64,000 nucleotides of DNA from Eubacterium sp. CAG:274 (GCA_000432155.1 FR888508.1:298894-362893), one strand, 5' to 3'. Positions 42,961 to 52,890 are shown, counted from the first letter of the stretch. Notes: generated from the letters alone by a model not told the origin. Program-made: numbers and translations.

Positions 42961-44439
42961 TTAACCATAAATTTCTTTTCTCATAAACTTGTCATCTTCT
43001 GAAAGTTTATTTTTCCACTTTTCTTTAAATTCATCAGACAGATTAATATTTTCAGCTTTTCCAACAGCCTTTGCATATGGGTCTACAATAATATCATAGC
43101 CTTTATCTCTTAATCTAAAGCACATATCTATTATTTTTTCATTTTCAGGTAAATTTTTGTCAAATCCACCAACTTTATCTACTAGACTTTTCTTTATTGC
43201 AAAAACATAGTTGCCAACAGCTGAAACACTATGGGCATAATTAAGTGTGTGCATATAGCCGTCACTTAATATATTTTCATTTTTATAACAATGTACTAAG
43301 CCATTTTTAATAACAAGACCTGCTGATTGTATTTTATAGTTTTTGACTATTACAGAACCTACAACACCTACATCGCTTTGTTGTATATATCTTGAAAGCT
43401 CTGAAATTACATTTTCCTTAACTTCAATGTCCTTACGAGCTACAATAATATATTCACTTGTAATGCCATCAAAATCTGAAATATCATTTATAAGTGTAGC
43501 CTTGTTATTTCCTTTGCCATAAGTCACTTTATAAACCGGCGTTGTTTCGTTTATACTTTTACAACTTCCGTCAATAAACAATCTTTTTAAATGGCTGTTT
43601 ACAGCTCTGACACCTGTAACTATGCAATATGGCTTTATACTTATATCACTTGCTACAGAACCTCCATGTACTCTCCAATTATAAAGTACCTTTGGAATAT
43701 GATGTATTTTTCTTGCATTTTCGCAAAGTCTTAATATCAAGTCGTGGTCCTGGCTTCCGTCATAGCCTAAACGGAAACCACCAACAGAAGTAAACAAACT
43801 TTTTCTAAATGCTGATAAATGACAGATATAGTTATTACCTCTCAAATTATAAATTGAAAAATCACTTTTAAAGTGTATAATATCCGGAGAATTTATATTT
43901 TTAGAAAAACTAGCTTCATCGGTATATATAAAATCTGCTCCTGTATCTATTGCCTTTCTTATTTCAAAAAGTGCATCAGGTGCAAGAACATCATCATTAT
44001 CCAATAATGCTATATATTCCCCGTCTGCAAGCTCAACTGCAGCATTACTATTGCCCACAATACCTTGATTGGAAATAAGTTTTTTGTACTTTATTCTGTT
44101 ATCGTGACAGTCCTCAACCATTTTTGATATATAAGAAAATTCTTCTGTACTTCCGTCAGCAAGGCAAAGTTGCCAGTTGCTATAGGTTTGCGATAATACA
44201 GACTCCAACATTTCTCTGAAATATTTTTTATCCACATTATATACCGGAACACAGATACTTATTTTTACTGGTACTTTATACTTTCTTTCCCTTTGCTTAG
44301 CTATTTCTATAGGCAAAAGTTTATGGGTATAAGCATATTTTAAACTTGCTGCCTTATACTTTAACCTATTTACTACTTTAATTTTAAGGGCAGAAATGCC
44401 CTTTTCCTTTATAACTCTTTCTGCTTTTTTTAAGAGCAT
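42961..44439 (-). CDS. GT2 family glycosyltransferase, large
   Basis: A 492-residue glycosyltransferase. After about 55 basic and amphipathic residues, a GT-A domain of family 2 begins (VKISICVPVYNVDKKYFREMLESVLSQTYSNWQ), with the DxD-type motif in LLDNDDVLAPDALFEI and the acceptor region GSQDHDLILRL. A second Rossmann-like part fills the C-terminal half (EYIIVARKD, VGGFDKNLPENEKIIDMCFRLRDKGY). It probably adds sugars to a surface polysaccharide. It is the last of three GT2 genes, its ribosome site fused to the preceding stop. Confidence 0.85.
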   Translation of the reverse strand: MLLKKAERVIKEKGISALKIKVVNRLKYKAASLKYAYTHKLLPIEIAKQRERKYKVPVKISICVPVYNVDKKYFREMLESVLSQTYSNWQLCLADGSTEEFSYISKMVEDCHDNRIKYKKLISNQGIVGNSNAAVELADGEYIALLDNDDVLAPDALFEIRKAIDTGADFIYTDEASFSKNINSPDIIHFKSDFSIYNLRGNNYICHLSAFRKSLFTSVGGFRLGYDGSQDHDLILRLCENARKIHHIPKVLYNWRVHGGSVASDISIKPYCIVTGVRAVNSHLKRLFIDGSCKSINETTPVYKVTYGKGNNKATLINDISDFDGITSEYIIVARKDIEVKENVISELSRYIQQSDVGVVGSVIVKNYKIQSAGLVIKNGLVHCYKNENILSDGYMHTLNYAHSVSAVGNYVFAIKKSLVDKVGGFDKNLPENEKIIDMCFRLRDKGYDIIVDPYAKAVGKAENINLSDEFKEKWKNKLSEDDKFMRKEIYG

Positions 44440-44450
44440 TTCTACACCTC

Positions 44451-45356
44451 CTACATATAAATAATCTGCCCTATTTTTCTAACAATTCCACTTTTCCATA
44501 GCTTAAACTTAGCTACAGTTTTTATTTTTTCAATTTTATTCTTTTCTGACATTTTGCTATAGGCCTTTAGCATTTGTCTTTCTTCCCCTTTTAATTCTGT
44601 ACCATAACAAGCCAAAATTTCACTAGCCAAATTGTAGCCTAAAGACAGCATATCTTTGTTATATTCGCCTTTTCTCATTCTCTCTACAATGTAATCAATA
44701 CTCATTATCTTAGCCCCTACTGAATTTTCACTATGCTGTCTATAATACATTGTAGACTTATTTACAAATTTAATTTTCCCCATAAAAGATGCAACAGTAG
44801 CAATCCACCAATCGTGAACTGGTACTTTTTTAGGCTCGTGAAGTATATCAACCAAAGCCCTATTCATAGCCATTGTACAACCTGTTACTATATTCTGAAC
44901 CAACATATCATTAGGCTTATTTTTTCTAACATCAATATGCTGAGATTTAATCATAGACGGAGAAGTTATTTCCAATTTTTGATTTACTATTGTCAAATCT
45001 GTATGTACCAAAACCGGTGTTTTTGTATCCTCATTTTGAAATCCCTTTAATGTGACTGCAATTTTATCCTTTTTCCATACATCATCTTGGTCACAGGTAA
45101 ATACATAATCCCCCTTTGACATTCTCAACAACTTAAAGAAAACAGCCTTATGCCCCATATTTTTACTATTTTGAACTAAAGTAATTTTATCTGGATATTT
45201 ATTTACATAATCAAGTACAATATCCACAGTATTATCACTTGAACAATCATCACAGATATATAAATGCCAGTCCTTAACAGTTTGTCTTATTATAGAATTA
45301 AGCTGTTCTTTTATATAATTTTCGCCGTTATAGACAGCCATTAAAATATCTGTCAT
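44451..45356 (-). CDS. GT2 family glycosyltransferase (rhamnosyltransferase-like)
   Basis: A 301-residue family 2 glycosyltransferase. It opens with TDILMAVYNGENYIKEQLNSI, has the nucleotide-sugar metal motif in FTCDQDDVWKKDKI, and a later VHDWWIATVASFMG block typical of rhamnan or rhamnosyl transferases. Its role in cell-wall polysaccharide or O-antigen-like glycan synthesis is inferred. It follows the third GT2 gene by six bases. No polymerase, flippase or sugar-nucleotide genes are in view, so the pathway is incomplete here. Confidence 0.85.
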   Translation of the reverse strand: MTDILMAVYNGENYIKEQLNSIIRQTVKDWHLYICDDCSSDNTVDIVLDYVNKYPDKITLVQNSKNMGHKAVFFKLLRMSKGDYVFTCDQDDVWKKDKIAVTLKGFQNEDTKTPVLVHTDLTIVNQKLEITSPSMIKSQHIDVRKNKPNDMLVQNIVTGCTMAMNRALVDILHEPKKVPVHDWWIATVASFMGKIKFVNKSTMYYRQHSENSVGAKIMSIDYIVERMRKGEYNKDMLSLGYNLASEILACYGTELKGEERQMLKAYSKMSEKNKIEKIKTVAKFKLWKSGIVRKIGQIIYM

Positions 45357-45362
45357 AAAAAA

Positions 45363-46220
45363 TCACCTTCTCAATTTAGACCTTAACAGAGTTACAACAT
45401 ATCTTAAATTTATAGCAGAGTGCATTAAAAATGTAACAAAGAAATTGTGCTTATCTTTGTAATACTTATCATAAAATATTTTAATGCCTTTATGGAAGTG
45501 ATAAATAACAAGCTTGTTTTTTGTATGCAATCCACTTTGACCCTTTAAATGTGTCATAGATACATCGGCATAATATACAACCTTGTATCCTCTTTGTTTT
45601 ATTCTATAGCATAGGTCAATATCCTCAGCATACATAAAAATACTTTCATCAAAAAGCCCAACTTTGTTTAATACCGTACGAGGAATAAGCATAAATGCTC
45701 CACTTACACTATCAACTTCATTTGTTTCTTCAATAGGCAAATAAGAAAGAGTATATCCCCCAAATTTCTTATTATTTGGAAATAATTTATCCAATCTCAA
45801 AACATAGCATAGGGAATTAAAAGGTGTAGGGAATCCTCTCTTACAACCATGGTCAAAAGTACCGTCTGCAAGAAAAGTTTTTATACCCAAACAGCCTACT
45901 TCAATATGTTCCTCCATATACTTAACTGACAATTCCAAAGTATGGGACTTCATAATAGTATCCGAATTTAGATAAAGTATGTACTTTCCAATAGCCACCT
46001 TAGTGCCTATGTTACAAGCATTCCCAAAGCCCTTATTTTCTAAATTTTTAAGAATTTTAACCCTATCATCTTTCATATCTAAAACTTGTGACGGGTCTGT
46101 TGAATTATCAGCTACTATTACTTCGTATGAAATATTTTTCGTTGTATCAAAAACGGACTGTATTGTCTGTTCAGTCAGTTTTTTAGTATTATGATTTACA
46201 ATAACAATTGACAAGTCCAT
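45363..46220 (-). CDS. GT2 family glycosyltransferase (WbbL-like)
   Basis: A 285-residue family 2 glycosyltransferase, first of the three-gene cluster. It starts MDLSIVIVNHNTKKLTEQTIQSV, has YILYLNSDTIM as the metal-binding motif and the block SGAFMLIPRTVLNKVGLFDESIFMYAEDIDLCYRIKQRGY. The last block is typical of WbbL/rhamnosyltransferase-type enzymes acting on lipid-linked sugars. GGAGG precedes the ATG. The gap to the EamA gene (73 bases) shows no clear terminator. Confidence 0.86.
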   Translation of the reverse strand: MDLSIVIVNHNTKKLTEQTIQSVFDTTKNISYEVIVADNSTDPSQVLDMKDDRVKILKNLENKGFGNACNIGTKVAIGKYILYLNSDTIMKSHTLELSVKYMEEHIEVGCLGIKTFLADGTFDHGCKRGFPTPFNSLCYVLRLDKLFPNNKKFGGYTLSYLPIEETNEVDSVSGAFMLIPRTVLNKVGLFDESIFMYAEDIDLCYRIKQRGYKVVYYADVSMTHLKGQSGLHTKNKLVIYHFHKGIKIFYDKYYKDKHNFFVTFLMHSAINLRYVVTLLRSKLRR

Positions 46221-46293
46221 TTTTTACCTCCAAAAAAGATACTGCCTATTCAGTATGACTTAAAAAATTCATTTTTTCAACTGAAAAATTCTA

Positions 46294-47205
46294 TTATTTT
46301 CTGTCATTATTCTCCTTTTTTCCACTTAATGTTATAAAAATTACTGCTAAAACGATAAAAAAGAACCCTACAATAGACAATGGAGGATACTTTTCCCCAA
46401 GTATAAAAAGTGAAATAAGGAAAGCTGACATTGGTTCTGATGTAGCTATAATGCTACTTTTAGTTGACCCAATAATCGCCACACCCTTTGGATATGCTGC
46501 AAAAGGAATTATTGTACCAAAAATAATTATAACAACTATTTCAGCTATGGCGACAAAATCTACGCCCTCCATTGGTACTCCAAAAGGTCGTACTAAAACA
46601 CCTAGCATAACACTACCCAAAAGCATACCAAGACCTACAATTTCCATAGTTCCATATTTCTTTACTAAACTTACAGGAGCAATATTGTAATAAGCCAAAC
46701 AGCCTGCCGAAAAAATTCCCCAAAATAATGCCTCTGGAGATATAGACAAATATTTAATATTGCCACCAGTAGAAACTAAAAACACACCGGCTACCGCCAA
46801 TATACAACAAAGTCCCTCTGCAATATTAGGCAATTTTTTATGTAATGCTGACATTGTTACAACAACGAAAATAGGCGACATATACTGCAAAATAGTACCT
46901 GTGGCAGCATTTGATGCCTCTATTGCTGCAAAGTATGAATACTGAACAGCCATACAGCCAAAAACAGAAAATATGAAAGCATTTAACATATCCTTTTTAT
47001 TTTTGAAAAGTGATAAAAACTTTTGTGGATTAGAGAAAAATGCCATTCCTGAAAGAATTAAACCCGATACAGCCAATCTGACCATTGTTAAAAAAGGCGT
47101 AGAAAGGCTGGTCCTTGAAAACAAAAGCTGTCCACATATTCCGGAAATCGCCCACAATACAGAACACACAATTATAATAAGTGTACCTATTTTTTTATTA
47201 TTCAT
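46294..47205 (-). CDS. EamA/DMT family transporter
   Basis: A 303-residue drug/metabolite transporter with ten predicted membrane helices and two EamA repeats (first about 7-140, second about 155-290). Start: KKIGTLIIIVCSVLWAISGICGQLLF. Late signature: IIGSTKSSIIATSEPMSAFLISLFILGE. The substrate is unknown; relatives export amino acids or small metabolites. GGAG precedes the ATG. A truncated EamA-like gene lies at 50.7 kb on the other strand. Confidence 0.88.
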   Translation of the reverse strand: MNNKKIGTLIIIVCSVLWAISGICGQLLFSRTSLSTPFLTMVRLAVSGLILSGMAFFSNPQKFLSLFKNKKDMLNAFIFSVFGCMAVQYSYFAAIEASNAATGTILQYMSPIFVVVTMSALHKKLPNIAEGLCCILAVAGVFLVSTGGNIKYLSISPEALFWGIFSAGCLAYYNIAPVSLVKKYGTMEIVGLGMLLGSVMLGVLVRPFGVPMEGVDFVAIAEIVVIIIFGTIIPFAAYPKGVAIIGSTKSSIIATSEPMSAFLISLFILGEKYPPLSIVGFFFIVLAVIFITLSGKKENNDRK

Positions 47206-47294
47206 ATATTTACTCCAATATGTAATCCCCCAAAAGGGGAAAGTGCTAGATTTCTATCAAATAAATATACACTATATTTCATATTTCGTCAATG

Positions 47295-49520
47295 TTACAG
47301 AATACTATTTTCAGCTTTAGCCTTTAGTTTTTCCCATTTTAAATCTATATTTTTCTGCATTTCTGATAGTATTTCACTAAATTCAGGATTCAACAAGTGC
47401 TTAGTTCTACCCATAGCACCTAAAAAATCTGCTACTGGTATTTTTTCATTCTTCAATTCCGGATTATAGTTTATAGTTGTTATTCCTCTTTCAACTTCAT
47501 ACAAAGGGTGATAGCAAGATTTAACACCTTTATCTGCCACAATTCTTTCATACTTTCCATAGTCGCCCCAGTTTAAAGGACAGGCTGATATTGCCTTAAT
47601 ATAGGCAGTACCATAATTATCGGCATAATACTGTGCTTTTGCCACTTTTTTTATAAAATCTGTTACATTACTTTCAGATACTGTTGCAACATAGGGAATA
47701 CCAGTATCAGCAAAAAGTTGTGGATTATCTTTCTGTAAAAATGATTTACCACTTTGGTCTTTGCCAACATGACTTGTGGCACTTTTTGCACCTAAAGGAG
47801 TAGAATAACTTAGCTGGTATCCTGTATTCATATATCCACCATTGTCATATTCAAAAATTATCATATTGTGATTTCGTATCGCAGCACCAAGAGCAGAGCC
47901 CAAACCAATATCAAGACCACCATCGCCACTAACCATAACAAAAGTAATTTTTCCAGAAGCCATCTCGCCCTTTCTCTGTTTTTGCTTATACATTTCTACA
48001 ATGCCAGAAAGTGTGGCGGCACCATTTTGAAAAAGATTGTGTATAAAGTTTACATTAAAAGCTGTTTTAGGATATGCCGTTGTAACAACCATACCACAGC
48101 CTGTCTGGAACAAAAATACTACATTTCCTTTTAATCCTTTTGAAAGCAAATTAAGATTTACGGGTATGCCACAACCAGGACAAGCACCATGACCAGCTAC
48201 AACTCTCTTAGGCATTGATGCTAACTTTTTAATATTTACACCTTTTACAATTAACTTATCATCTTTTTCCTCTACAGTAATTCCATTATCCCCATTTTCT
48301 TCTGTTACTGGTTCAAAATATTTTTCAATTTTTCCACCATTACCGCAATAATGGCCATAGTAATCAAATCGCTTTATTTCTCCAAGGTCAACAGCCTTAA
48401 AACCCTGTTCAAACATTTCTATAGCATCATCAACATAAAAATCTCTGCCACCCAGACCAAAAATTCTGGTAAGAACTTCTCCTTTGGTCTTAAAATCATA
48501 AAAAGCTGATTTTATTTCTTTTGACATATTTCCACCGTTACTACCGTAGCTATCCTGTCTTTCAGCCACTATAATAACTTCTGCATTTTTACATATTTCA
48601 GCTATTTCTTTTGACGGAAATGGTCTTAAAATATGAATAGTAAATGCTCCAGCCTTTTTACCACTTTCTCTCAATGTATCTACAGCCTCTCTTGCTGTGT
48701 CATAGGCTGAACCTAAAGCAAAAATAATGACCTCTGCATCTTCTGTTTTATATTCTGAATAAACATTGTATTTTCTGCCGGAAATGTCACTATAATCCTC
48801 TAATTCCTTTACAATTAAATTCCTTGCCTTTTCCATAGCCATATTAAGCTGATATTTATTATTCAAAAGGTCTGGTTCGTTCATATATGAGCCTATTGTA
48901 ATAGGATTGTAAGGGTCAAAAAGGGAATATTTGCTTTTATATTCTCCCAAATATCCCTTAACATCATCATCATTTTCAAAAACAAACATAGGCTTTTTTT
49001 GATGAGAAGTAAAAAATCCGTCATAGGCAATAATTACTGGCAAACTTACTTCTTCTGCCACTTTTAGCCCAACAATATTAAAATCATAAACTTGCTGATT
49101 ATCCTTTGCAAAAAATATTAACCAACCACAGTTTAAAGCATACATAATATCACTATGGTCGCCTTTTATAGATAATGGTCCGGAAACTGTTCTGCAAGCC
49201 ACATTTAAAACCATTGGATAACGAGTTCCTGACTGTACTGGCAACTGTTCAAGAGCATACAAAAGACCATTTGCTGATGTTGCATTTATAACTCTGCCAC
49301 CTGTTGACGCACCATAGCAAATACCAGCAGCTGAATGTTCCCCCTCTGCCGGTATCATTTTTGTTGTCAAAAGTCCCTCACTTCTGTACAAGTCAATTTC
49401 TTCTGCAATTTGCGTTGACGGAGTAATTGGGTAGTATCCCATTACATCAAAATCTATTTGTTTTGCTGCCCAAGCAGCACCCTCATTACCACTTTTGAAA
49501 ACTCTTTTTTGGTCTGTCAC
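47295..49520 (-). CDS. 2-oxoacid:ferredoxin oxidoreductase, fused alpha and beta subunits
   Basis: A 741-residue fusion. The alpha part (about 1-400) has YYPITPSTQIAEEI, EGEHSAAGICYGASTGGR and GGRDFYVDD. The beta part (about 440-741) has the Fe-S and TPP motifs GHGACPGCGIP and SGDGGLDIGLGSALGAAIRN with DNGGYMNTG. It decarboxylates a 2-oxoacid to acyl-CoA and reduces ferredoxin; the substrate (pyruvate or another) cannot be fixed by eye. I chose GTG at 49520, eight bases after AGGGG; a GTG at 49529 overlaps that site. The partner gene lies 11 bases upstream. Confidence 0.85.
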   Translation of the reverse strand: MTDQKRVFKSGNEGAAWAAKQIDFDVMGYYPITPSTQIAEEIDLYRSEGLLTTKMIPAEGEHSAAGICYGASTGGRVINATSANGLLYALEQLPVQSGTRYPMVLNVACRTVSGPLSIKGDHSDIMYALNCGWLIFFAKDNQQVYDFNIVGLKVAEEVSLPVIIAYDGFFTSHQKKPMFVFENDDDVKGYLGEYKSKYSLFDPYNPITIGSYMNEPDLLNNKYQLNMAMEKARNLIVKELEDYSDISGRKYNVYSEYKTEDAEVIIFALGSAYDTAREAVDTLRESGKKAGAFTIHILRPFPSKEIAEICKNAEVIIVAERQDSYGSNGGNMSKEIKSAFYDFKTKGEVLTRIFGLGGRDFYVDDAIEMFEQGFKAVDLGEIKRFDYYGHYCGNGGKIEKYFEPVTEENGDNGITVEEKDDKLIVKGVNIKKLASMPKRVVAGHGACPGCGIPVNLNLLSKGLKGNVVFLFQTGCGMVVTTAYPKTAFNVNFIHNLFQNGAATLSGIVEMYKQKQRKGEMASGKITFVMVSGDGGLDIGLGSALGAAIRNHNMIIFEYDNGGYMNTGYQLSYSTPLGAKSATSHVGKDQSGKSFLQKDNPQLFADTGIPYVATVSESNVTDFIKKVAKAQYYADNYGTAYIKAISACPLNWGDYGKYERIVADKGVKSCYHPLYEVERGITTINYNPELKNEKIPVADFLGAMGRTKHLLNPEFSEILSEMQKNIDLKWEKLKAKAENSIL

Positions 49521-49531
49521 TTTTACCACCC

Positions 49532-50554
49532 CTATTCCTCACTATTTACAGTATAGCTTTCGCTTTCCACATATCCGTTAGCACCTGTACTATCAAACTC
49601 AAAGGATTTATTTATAAGATTAATATTGCCAATATTCTGATTTTCCTTTTCTCCCTCAGCAACCTCTACAAGTGCCTGAGTTGGACAAACTTCAACACAC
49701 CTCATACAACCTTTACAATGGTACAAATCCATACCTAAATTTTTGCCGTCTTTAAACTGAAATACCATATCTGGACAAGTGGTGTCGCAAAGTCCACAAT
49801 TTATACATTTATCTACTATAAAATAAGGCAACTTACCCTCTCTGCTACCTACTAATGAATTGGTTATTGTACTACCAGCCATAATATTAACACCACCTAT
49901 TACAGCATTTTCATAACCACACTCTCTTTTATTTTCTTTAAACTCAATATATGGATATTTTCCGTCTGCTCTAAAAACACTTACTTCAGCACTGTTATAT
50001 CCCTCTTGTATACCTTTTAAATTGCCCTCTAAAGCCTTTGGATATTTTTTACCTAAAGTATCTGTAACCAGCTGTTGAACTTTTTCCAAAGGAATAAAGC
50101 CACTTGCCTTTGCAATAGCACCTAAAAGTACCATATTTACTCTTGTGCCAATTTTTGATGACATACCTAAGGCATCTATACACCATAAATTTCCACCATA
50201 TAATTTTAATCTATCTCTGGTTTCTTCCGGAGAAAGTACAGTATTTACTACTATGTTTGTATGTTCATCAACACCTGCTGTAACATTTTCTTCTCCACCT
50301 AAAGAGATATTAAAAATGCCTAATAAATCCGGTTTTTCAACAGGACAATTTATTCTGATTTCTTTATCGGGATTGCTGTATCTTATATAAGCCTTTACAG
50401 GAGAGCCTCTTTTTTCTGAGCCATAACTAGCAAAAGATTGAGCATTTAATTCCATATATTCTGCACCTAGCTGACCTAAAAGTTTTCCAACTAGGTTTGC
50501 ACCTAGTCCACCTATACTTTCAAGCCTAATTTCGTATTTTTCATAACTAAACAT
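49532..50554 (-). CDS. 2-oxoacid:ferredoxin oxidoreductase, fused gamma and delta subunits
   Basis: A 340-residue partner of the alpha-beta protein. The gamma part (about 1-190) has IRLESIGGLGANLVGKLLGQL and ends in the usual GNLKGIQEGY region. The C-terminal part (about 235-300) is a delta-type two-cluster ferredoxin: CINCGLCDTTCPD and CKGCMRCVEVCPTQAL, eight cysteines for two 4Fe-4S clusters. It passes electrons from the TPP site to external ferredoxin. A 40-residue tail follows the clusters. GGGAG precedes the ATG. Confidence 0.86.
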   Translation of the reverse strand: MFSYEKYEIRLESIGGLGANLVGKLLGQLGAEYMELNAQSFASYGSEKRGSPVKAYIRYSNPDKEIRINCPVEKPDLLGIFNISLGGEENVTAGVDEHTNIVVNTVLSPEETRDRLKLYGGNLWCIDALGMSSKIGTRVNMVLLGAIAKASGFIPLEKVQQLVTDTLGKKYPKALEGNLKGIQEGYNSAEVSVFRADGKYPYIEFKENKRECGYENAVIGGVNIMAGSTITNSLVGSREGKLPYFIVDKCINCGLCDTTCPDMVFQFKDGKNLGMDLYHCKGCMRCVEVCPTQALVEVAEGEKENQNIGNINLINKSFEFDSTGANGYVESESYTVNSEE

Positions 50555-50714
50555 TTCATCACTCCCTTAAAATGAGTTTGTGCAAATACGAAAATAATAT
50601 GCAACAAAGAATATTATTCGTTTTTGTAATGTAAAATATGACAATTATTCGCTTTTTTTAATTTATTTTTATGTGATAAAGTTAATTTTATACTTACTAG
50701 AAAGGATAATTTAT

Positions 50715-50906
50715 ATGACAAAAACTTATTTCAAATATTTTTTGGCACTACTACTTTTTGGTTTAAATGGCATTGTTGCCAGTCACATTACTATGAATAG
50801 CTACGAAATAGTATTTACCAGAACTCTTATAGATGCTATATTTATTATTGGTGGAGCAATACTTAGGGAAACATTGGATTTATACATAAAAAAACACCTA
50901 GAGTAA
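50715..50906 (+). pseudogene. N-terminal remnant of an EamA-type transporter
   Basis: The 63-residue reading frame starts behind AAAGGA with TKTYFKYFLALLLFGLNGIVASHI and SYEIVFTRTLI, which matches the opening helix of EamA/DMT transporters. It then runs into an unrelated short basic tail and stops, so nine of ten expected helices are missing. The stop lies inside a hairpin that terminates the minus-strand gene downstream. A true one- or two-helix membrane peptide is possible but less likely. No downstream remainder of the transporter is visible. Confidence 0.55.
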
Positions 50907-50924
50907 AACTCTAGGTGCAAAAAA
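50895..50924 (-). terminator. Terminator of the coiled-coil gene
   Basis: A perfect ten-pair stem (CACCTAGAGT with ACTCTAGGTG) and a three-base loop. On the minus strand a T-run follows. The stop codon of the EamA remnant falls within the stem. Confidence 0.75.
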
Positions 50925-51002
50925 AGGAAGAACAAACTCCTGTCAGTAAGCATAATTAAATCTAAAATACTATCAATCTCTATATCTATTATAACTCTTT
51001 TT

Positions 51003-51413
51003 TTAGAAAGTTGCAACTATTCTATTAGCTTTACACAACAAATTACAAAGCAATTCCATAACTTTTATCTGTATAGAATTAATTCTGTCAAAAACTGCGT
51101 GAAGCTTAGAATAATCAGCATCTGTTTTACAAATTTGAAGTGAAAGCTGTTTTACTGTGCAATCAGTATTCAAATCATCTCTATAAAGTTCAAGTTGGTT
51201 TTCCATTTCATTCTTATTACTAACATAATCTCTATATAAGTCAATTTTATCTTCGGAAATAGTCTTTTTAACCTTAGCATAAGATTGCATTTTGTATGTA
51301 ATCTCTGTTTCCTGTTCCTTAACTGATTTCAACATTTTCTGAATTATTTCAGCATTTGAATATATAGAATTTATCATAGCTTCTAAATTTGAATAAGAAT
51401 AGTTCTGTATCAT
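51003..51413 (-). CDS. Small helical protein of unknown function
   Basis: A 136-residue, mostly helical protein with heptad-like spacing over about residues 15-80 (EIIQKMLKSVKEQETEITYKM) and again at 105-130. No signal peptide or membrane helix. I do not recognise a family; a secretion-chaperone-like or structural role is conceivable but unsupported. It has a clean AAAGGAG ribosome site and its own terminator, so it is likely a real, monocistronic gene. Confidence 0.6.
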   Translation of the reverse strand: MIQNYSYSNLEAMINSIYSNAEIIQKMLKSVKEQETEITYKMQSYAKVKKTISEDKIDLYRDYVSNKNEMENQLELYRDDLNTDCTVKQLSLQICKTDADYSKLHAVFDRINSIQIKVMELLCNLLCKANRIVATF

Positions 51414-51592
51414 ATAAAATCTCCTTTCGGGGTAACTGGTTTATACTATATTAACCATTACTTTATCTTATGTAACCATTATAACAAACAAAACAAAAGA
51501 AAAAATTACAGCAAGATTATAATTGTCTTAAAAAATATTTTGAACAATCTAATTTTCCCAATTTATAAATTTATACATATTATTACAAAATA

Positions 51593-51621
51593 TTGAATTT
51601 TTTATTATGATGTGATATACT
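51593..51621 (+). promoter_or_regulatory. Promoter of sstT
   Basis: TTGAAT, 17 bases, TATACT, 34 bases upstream of the GTG start. The rest of the 242-base gap 51414-51655 shows nothing I recognise. Confidence 0.55.
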
Positions 51622-51655
51622 TATTTTTCGACTAATTTAAAAAGGAGTAAAAACT

Positions 51656-52879
51656 GTGAAAAATTTAATTCAAATTTTCAAAAAAATCAGTTTAGTTCAG
51701 AGAATAGTAATCTGTCTAATCGTCGGCATTGTTTTAGGACTTACTGTTCCTAATGCAACATTTATTTCTCTATTAGGCGATGTGTTTGTTGGAGCTTTAA
51801 AGGCAATCGCACCCCTTTTAGTATTTTTCTTAGTTATTAGTTCACTTTGCCAGTCAAGTAAGAGCCATGGTGGAGTAATTAAAACTGTTATTATGATGTA
51901 TATGTTTAGTACATTTCTTGCTTCAATAGTTGCCGTTATTGCAAGCAGAATTTTCCCTATTACACTTACATTAACTACTTCAACTTCTGACCTTTCAGCT
52001 CCACAGGGTATATATGAAGTATTAAAAAACCTTTTAATGAGCATTGTTACAAACCCTATTGAGTCTATAACAAAGGCTAATTATATCGGTATTTTAGTTT
52101 GGGCTGTTCTTTTTGGTATTAGTTTCCGTCACTCAAAAGACAGCACAAAACAGATTTTCAACGATATTGCCAATGGACTTTCTAAGGTTGTTTCTTGGAT
52201 TATACTCTTTGCTCCACTTGGTATTTTAGGTTTAGTATTTAATACTGTTTCAACTAATGGTATTTCTATTTTTACAGAATACGGAAAACTTATTGCTATT
52301 TTAGTTGGTTCAATGTTATTTATCTATTTTGTAACAAACCCTATTATGGTATACTTATGTATCCGTCAGAACCCATATCGCTTAATTTTCAAGTGCTTAA
52401 AGGAAAGTGCTATTACAGCTTTCTTCACTCGTAGTTCAGCTGCCAATATTCCAGTAAATATGTCAGCTTGCGAAAGAATGGGCTTAACTAGAGATACATA
52501 TTCTGTTACACTTCCGCTTGGTGCTACAATCAATATGGACGGTGCAGCTATTACAATTACAATAATGACTCTTGCAACTGCTCATACTTTAGGTATTGCT
52601 GTAGATATTCCTAGTGCAATAGTATTAAGTATTTTAGCTACTTTATCAGCTTGTGGTGCATCTGGTGTTGCCGGTGGTTCTTTACTTTTAATACCTATGG
52701 CTTGTTCACTTTTCGGTATTTCAAATGATATAGCTATGCAGGTAGTAAGCGTTGGCTTTATTATCGGTGTAGTTCAGGACTCATTTGAAACAGCCTTAAA
52801 TTCTTCTTCAGACTTATTATTATCTGCATCAGCAGAATTCCGTCAATGGAGAAAAGAAGGCAAAGAAATCAAATTTTAG
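51656..52879 (+). CDS. sstT: Serine/threonine:sodium symporter SstT
   Basis: A 407-residue member of the dicarboxylate/amino acid:cation symporter family. It imports serine and threonine with sodium. Typical SstT blocks: SLVQRIVICLIVGIVLGL at the start, AFFTRSSAANIPVNMSACERMGL, TLPLGATINMDGAAITITIMTLA and GASGVAGGSLLLIPMACSLFGI. The start is GTG at 51656, seven bases behind AAAGGAG. Promoter and terminator make it monocistronic. Confidence 0.93.
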   Translation: MKNLIQIFKKISLVQRIVICLIVGIVLGLTVPNATFISLLGDVFVGALKAIAPLLVFFLVISSLCQSSKSHGGVIKTVIMMYMFSTFLASIVAVIASRIFPITLTLTTSTSDLSAPQGIYEVLKNLLMSIVTNPIESITKANYIGILVWAVLFGISFRHSKDSTKQIFNDIANGLSKVVSWIILFAPLGILGLVFNTVSTNGISIFTEYGKLIAILVGSMLFIYFVTNPIMVYLCIRQNPYRLIFKCLKESAITAFFTRSSAANIPVNMSACERMGLTRDTYSVTLPLGATINMDGAAITITIMTLATAHTLGIAVDIPSAIVLSILATLSACGASGVAGGSLLLIPMACSLFGISNDIAMQVVSVGFIIGVVQDSFETALNSSSDLLLSASAEFRQWRKEGKEIKF

Positions 52880-52890
52880 TTAATAAATAT

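Noticed and set aside
47227..47240. CCCC-AAAA-GGGG hairpin upstream of the EamA gene
   Set aside because: A small hairpin without a T-run on either strand; not a convincing terminator or regulator.
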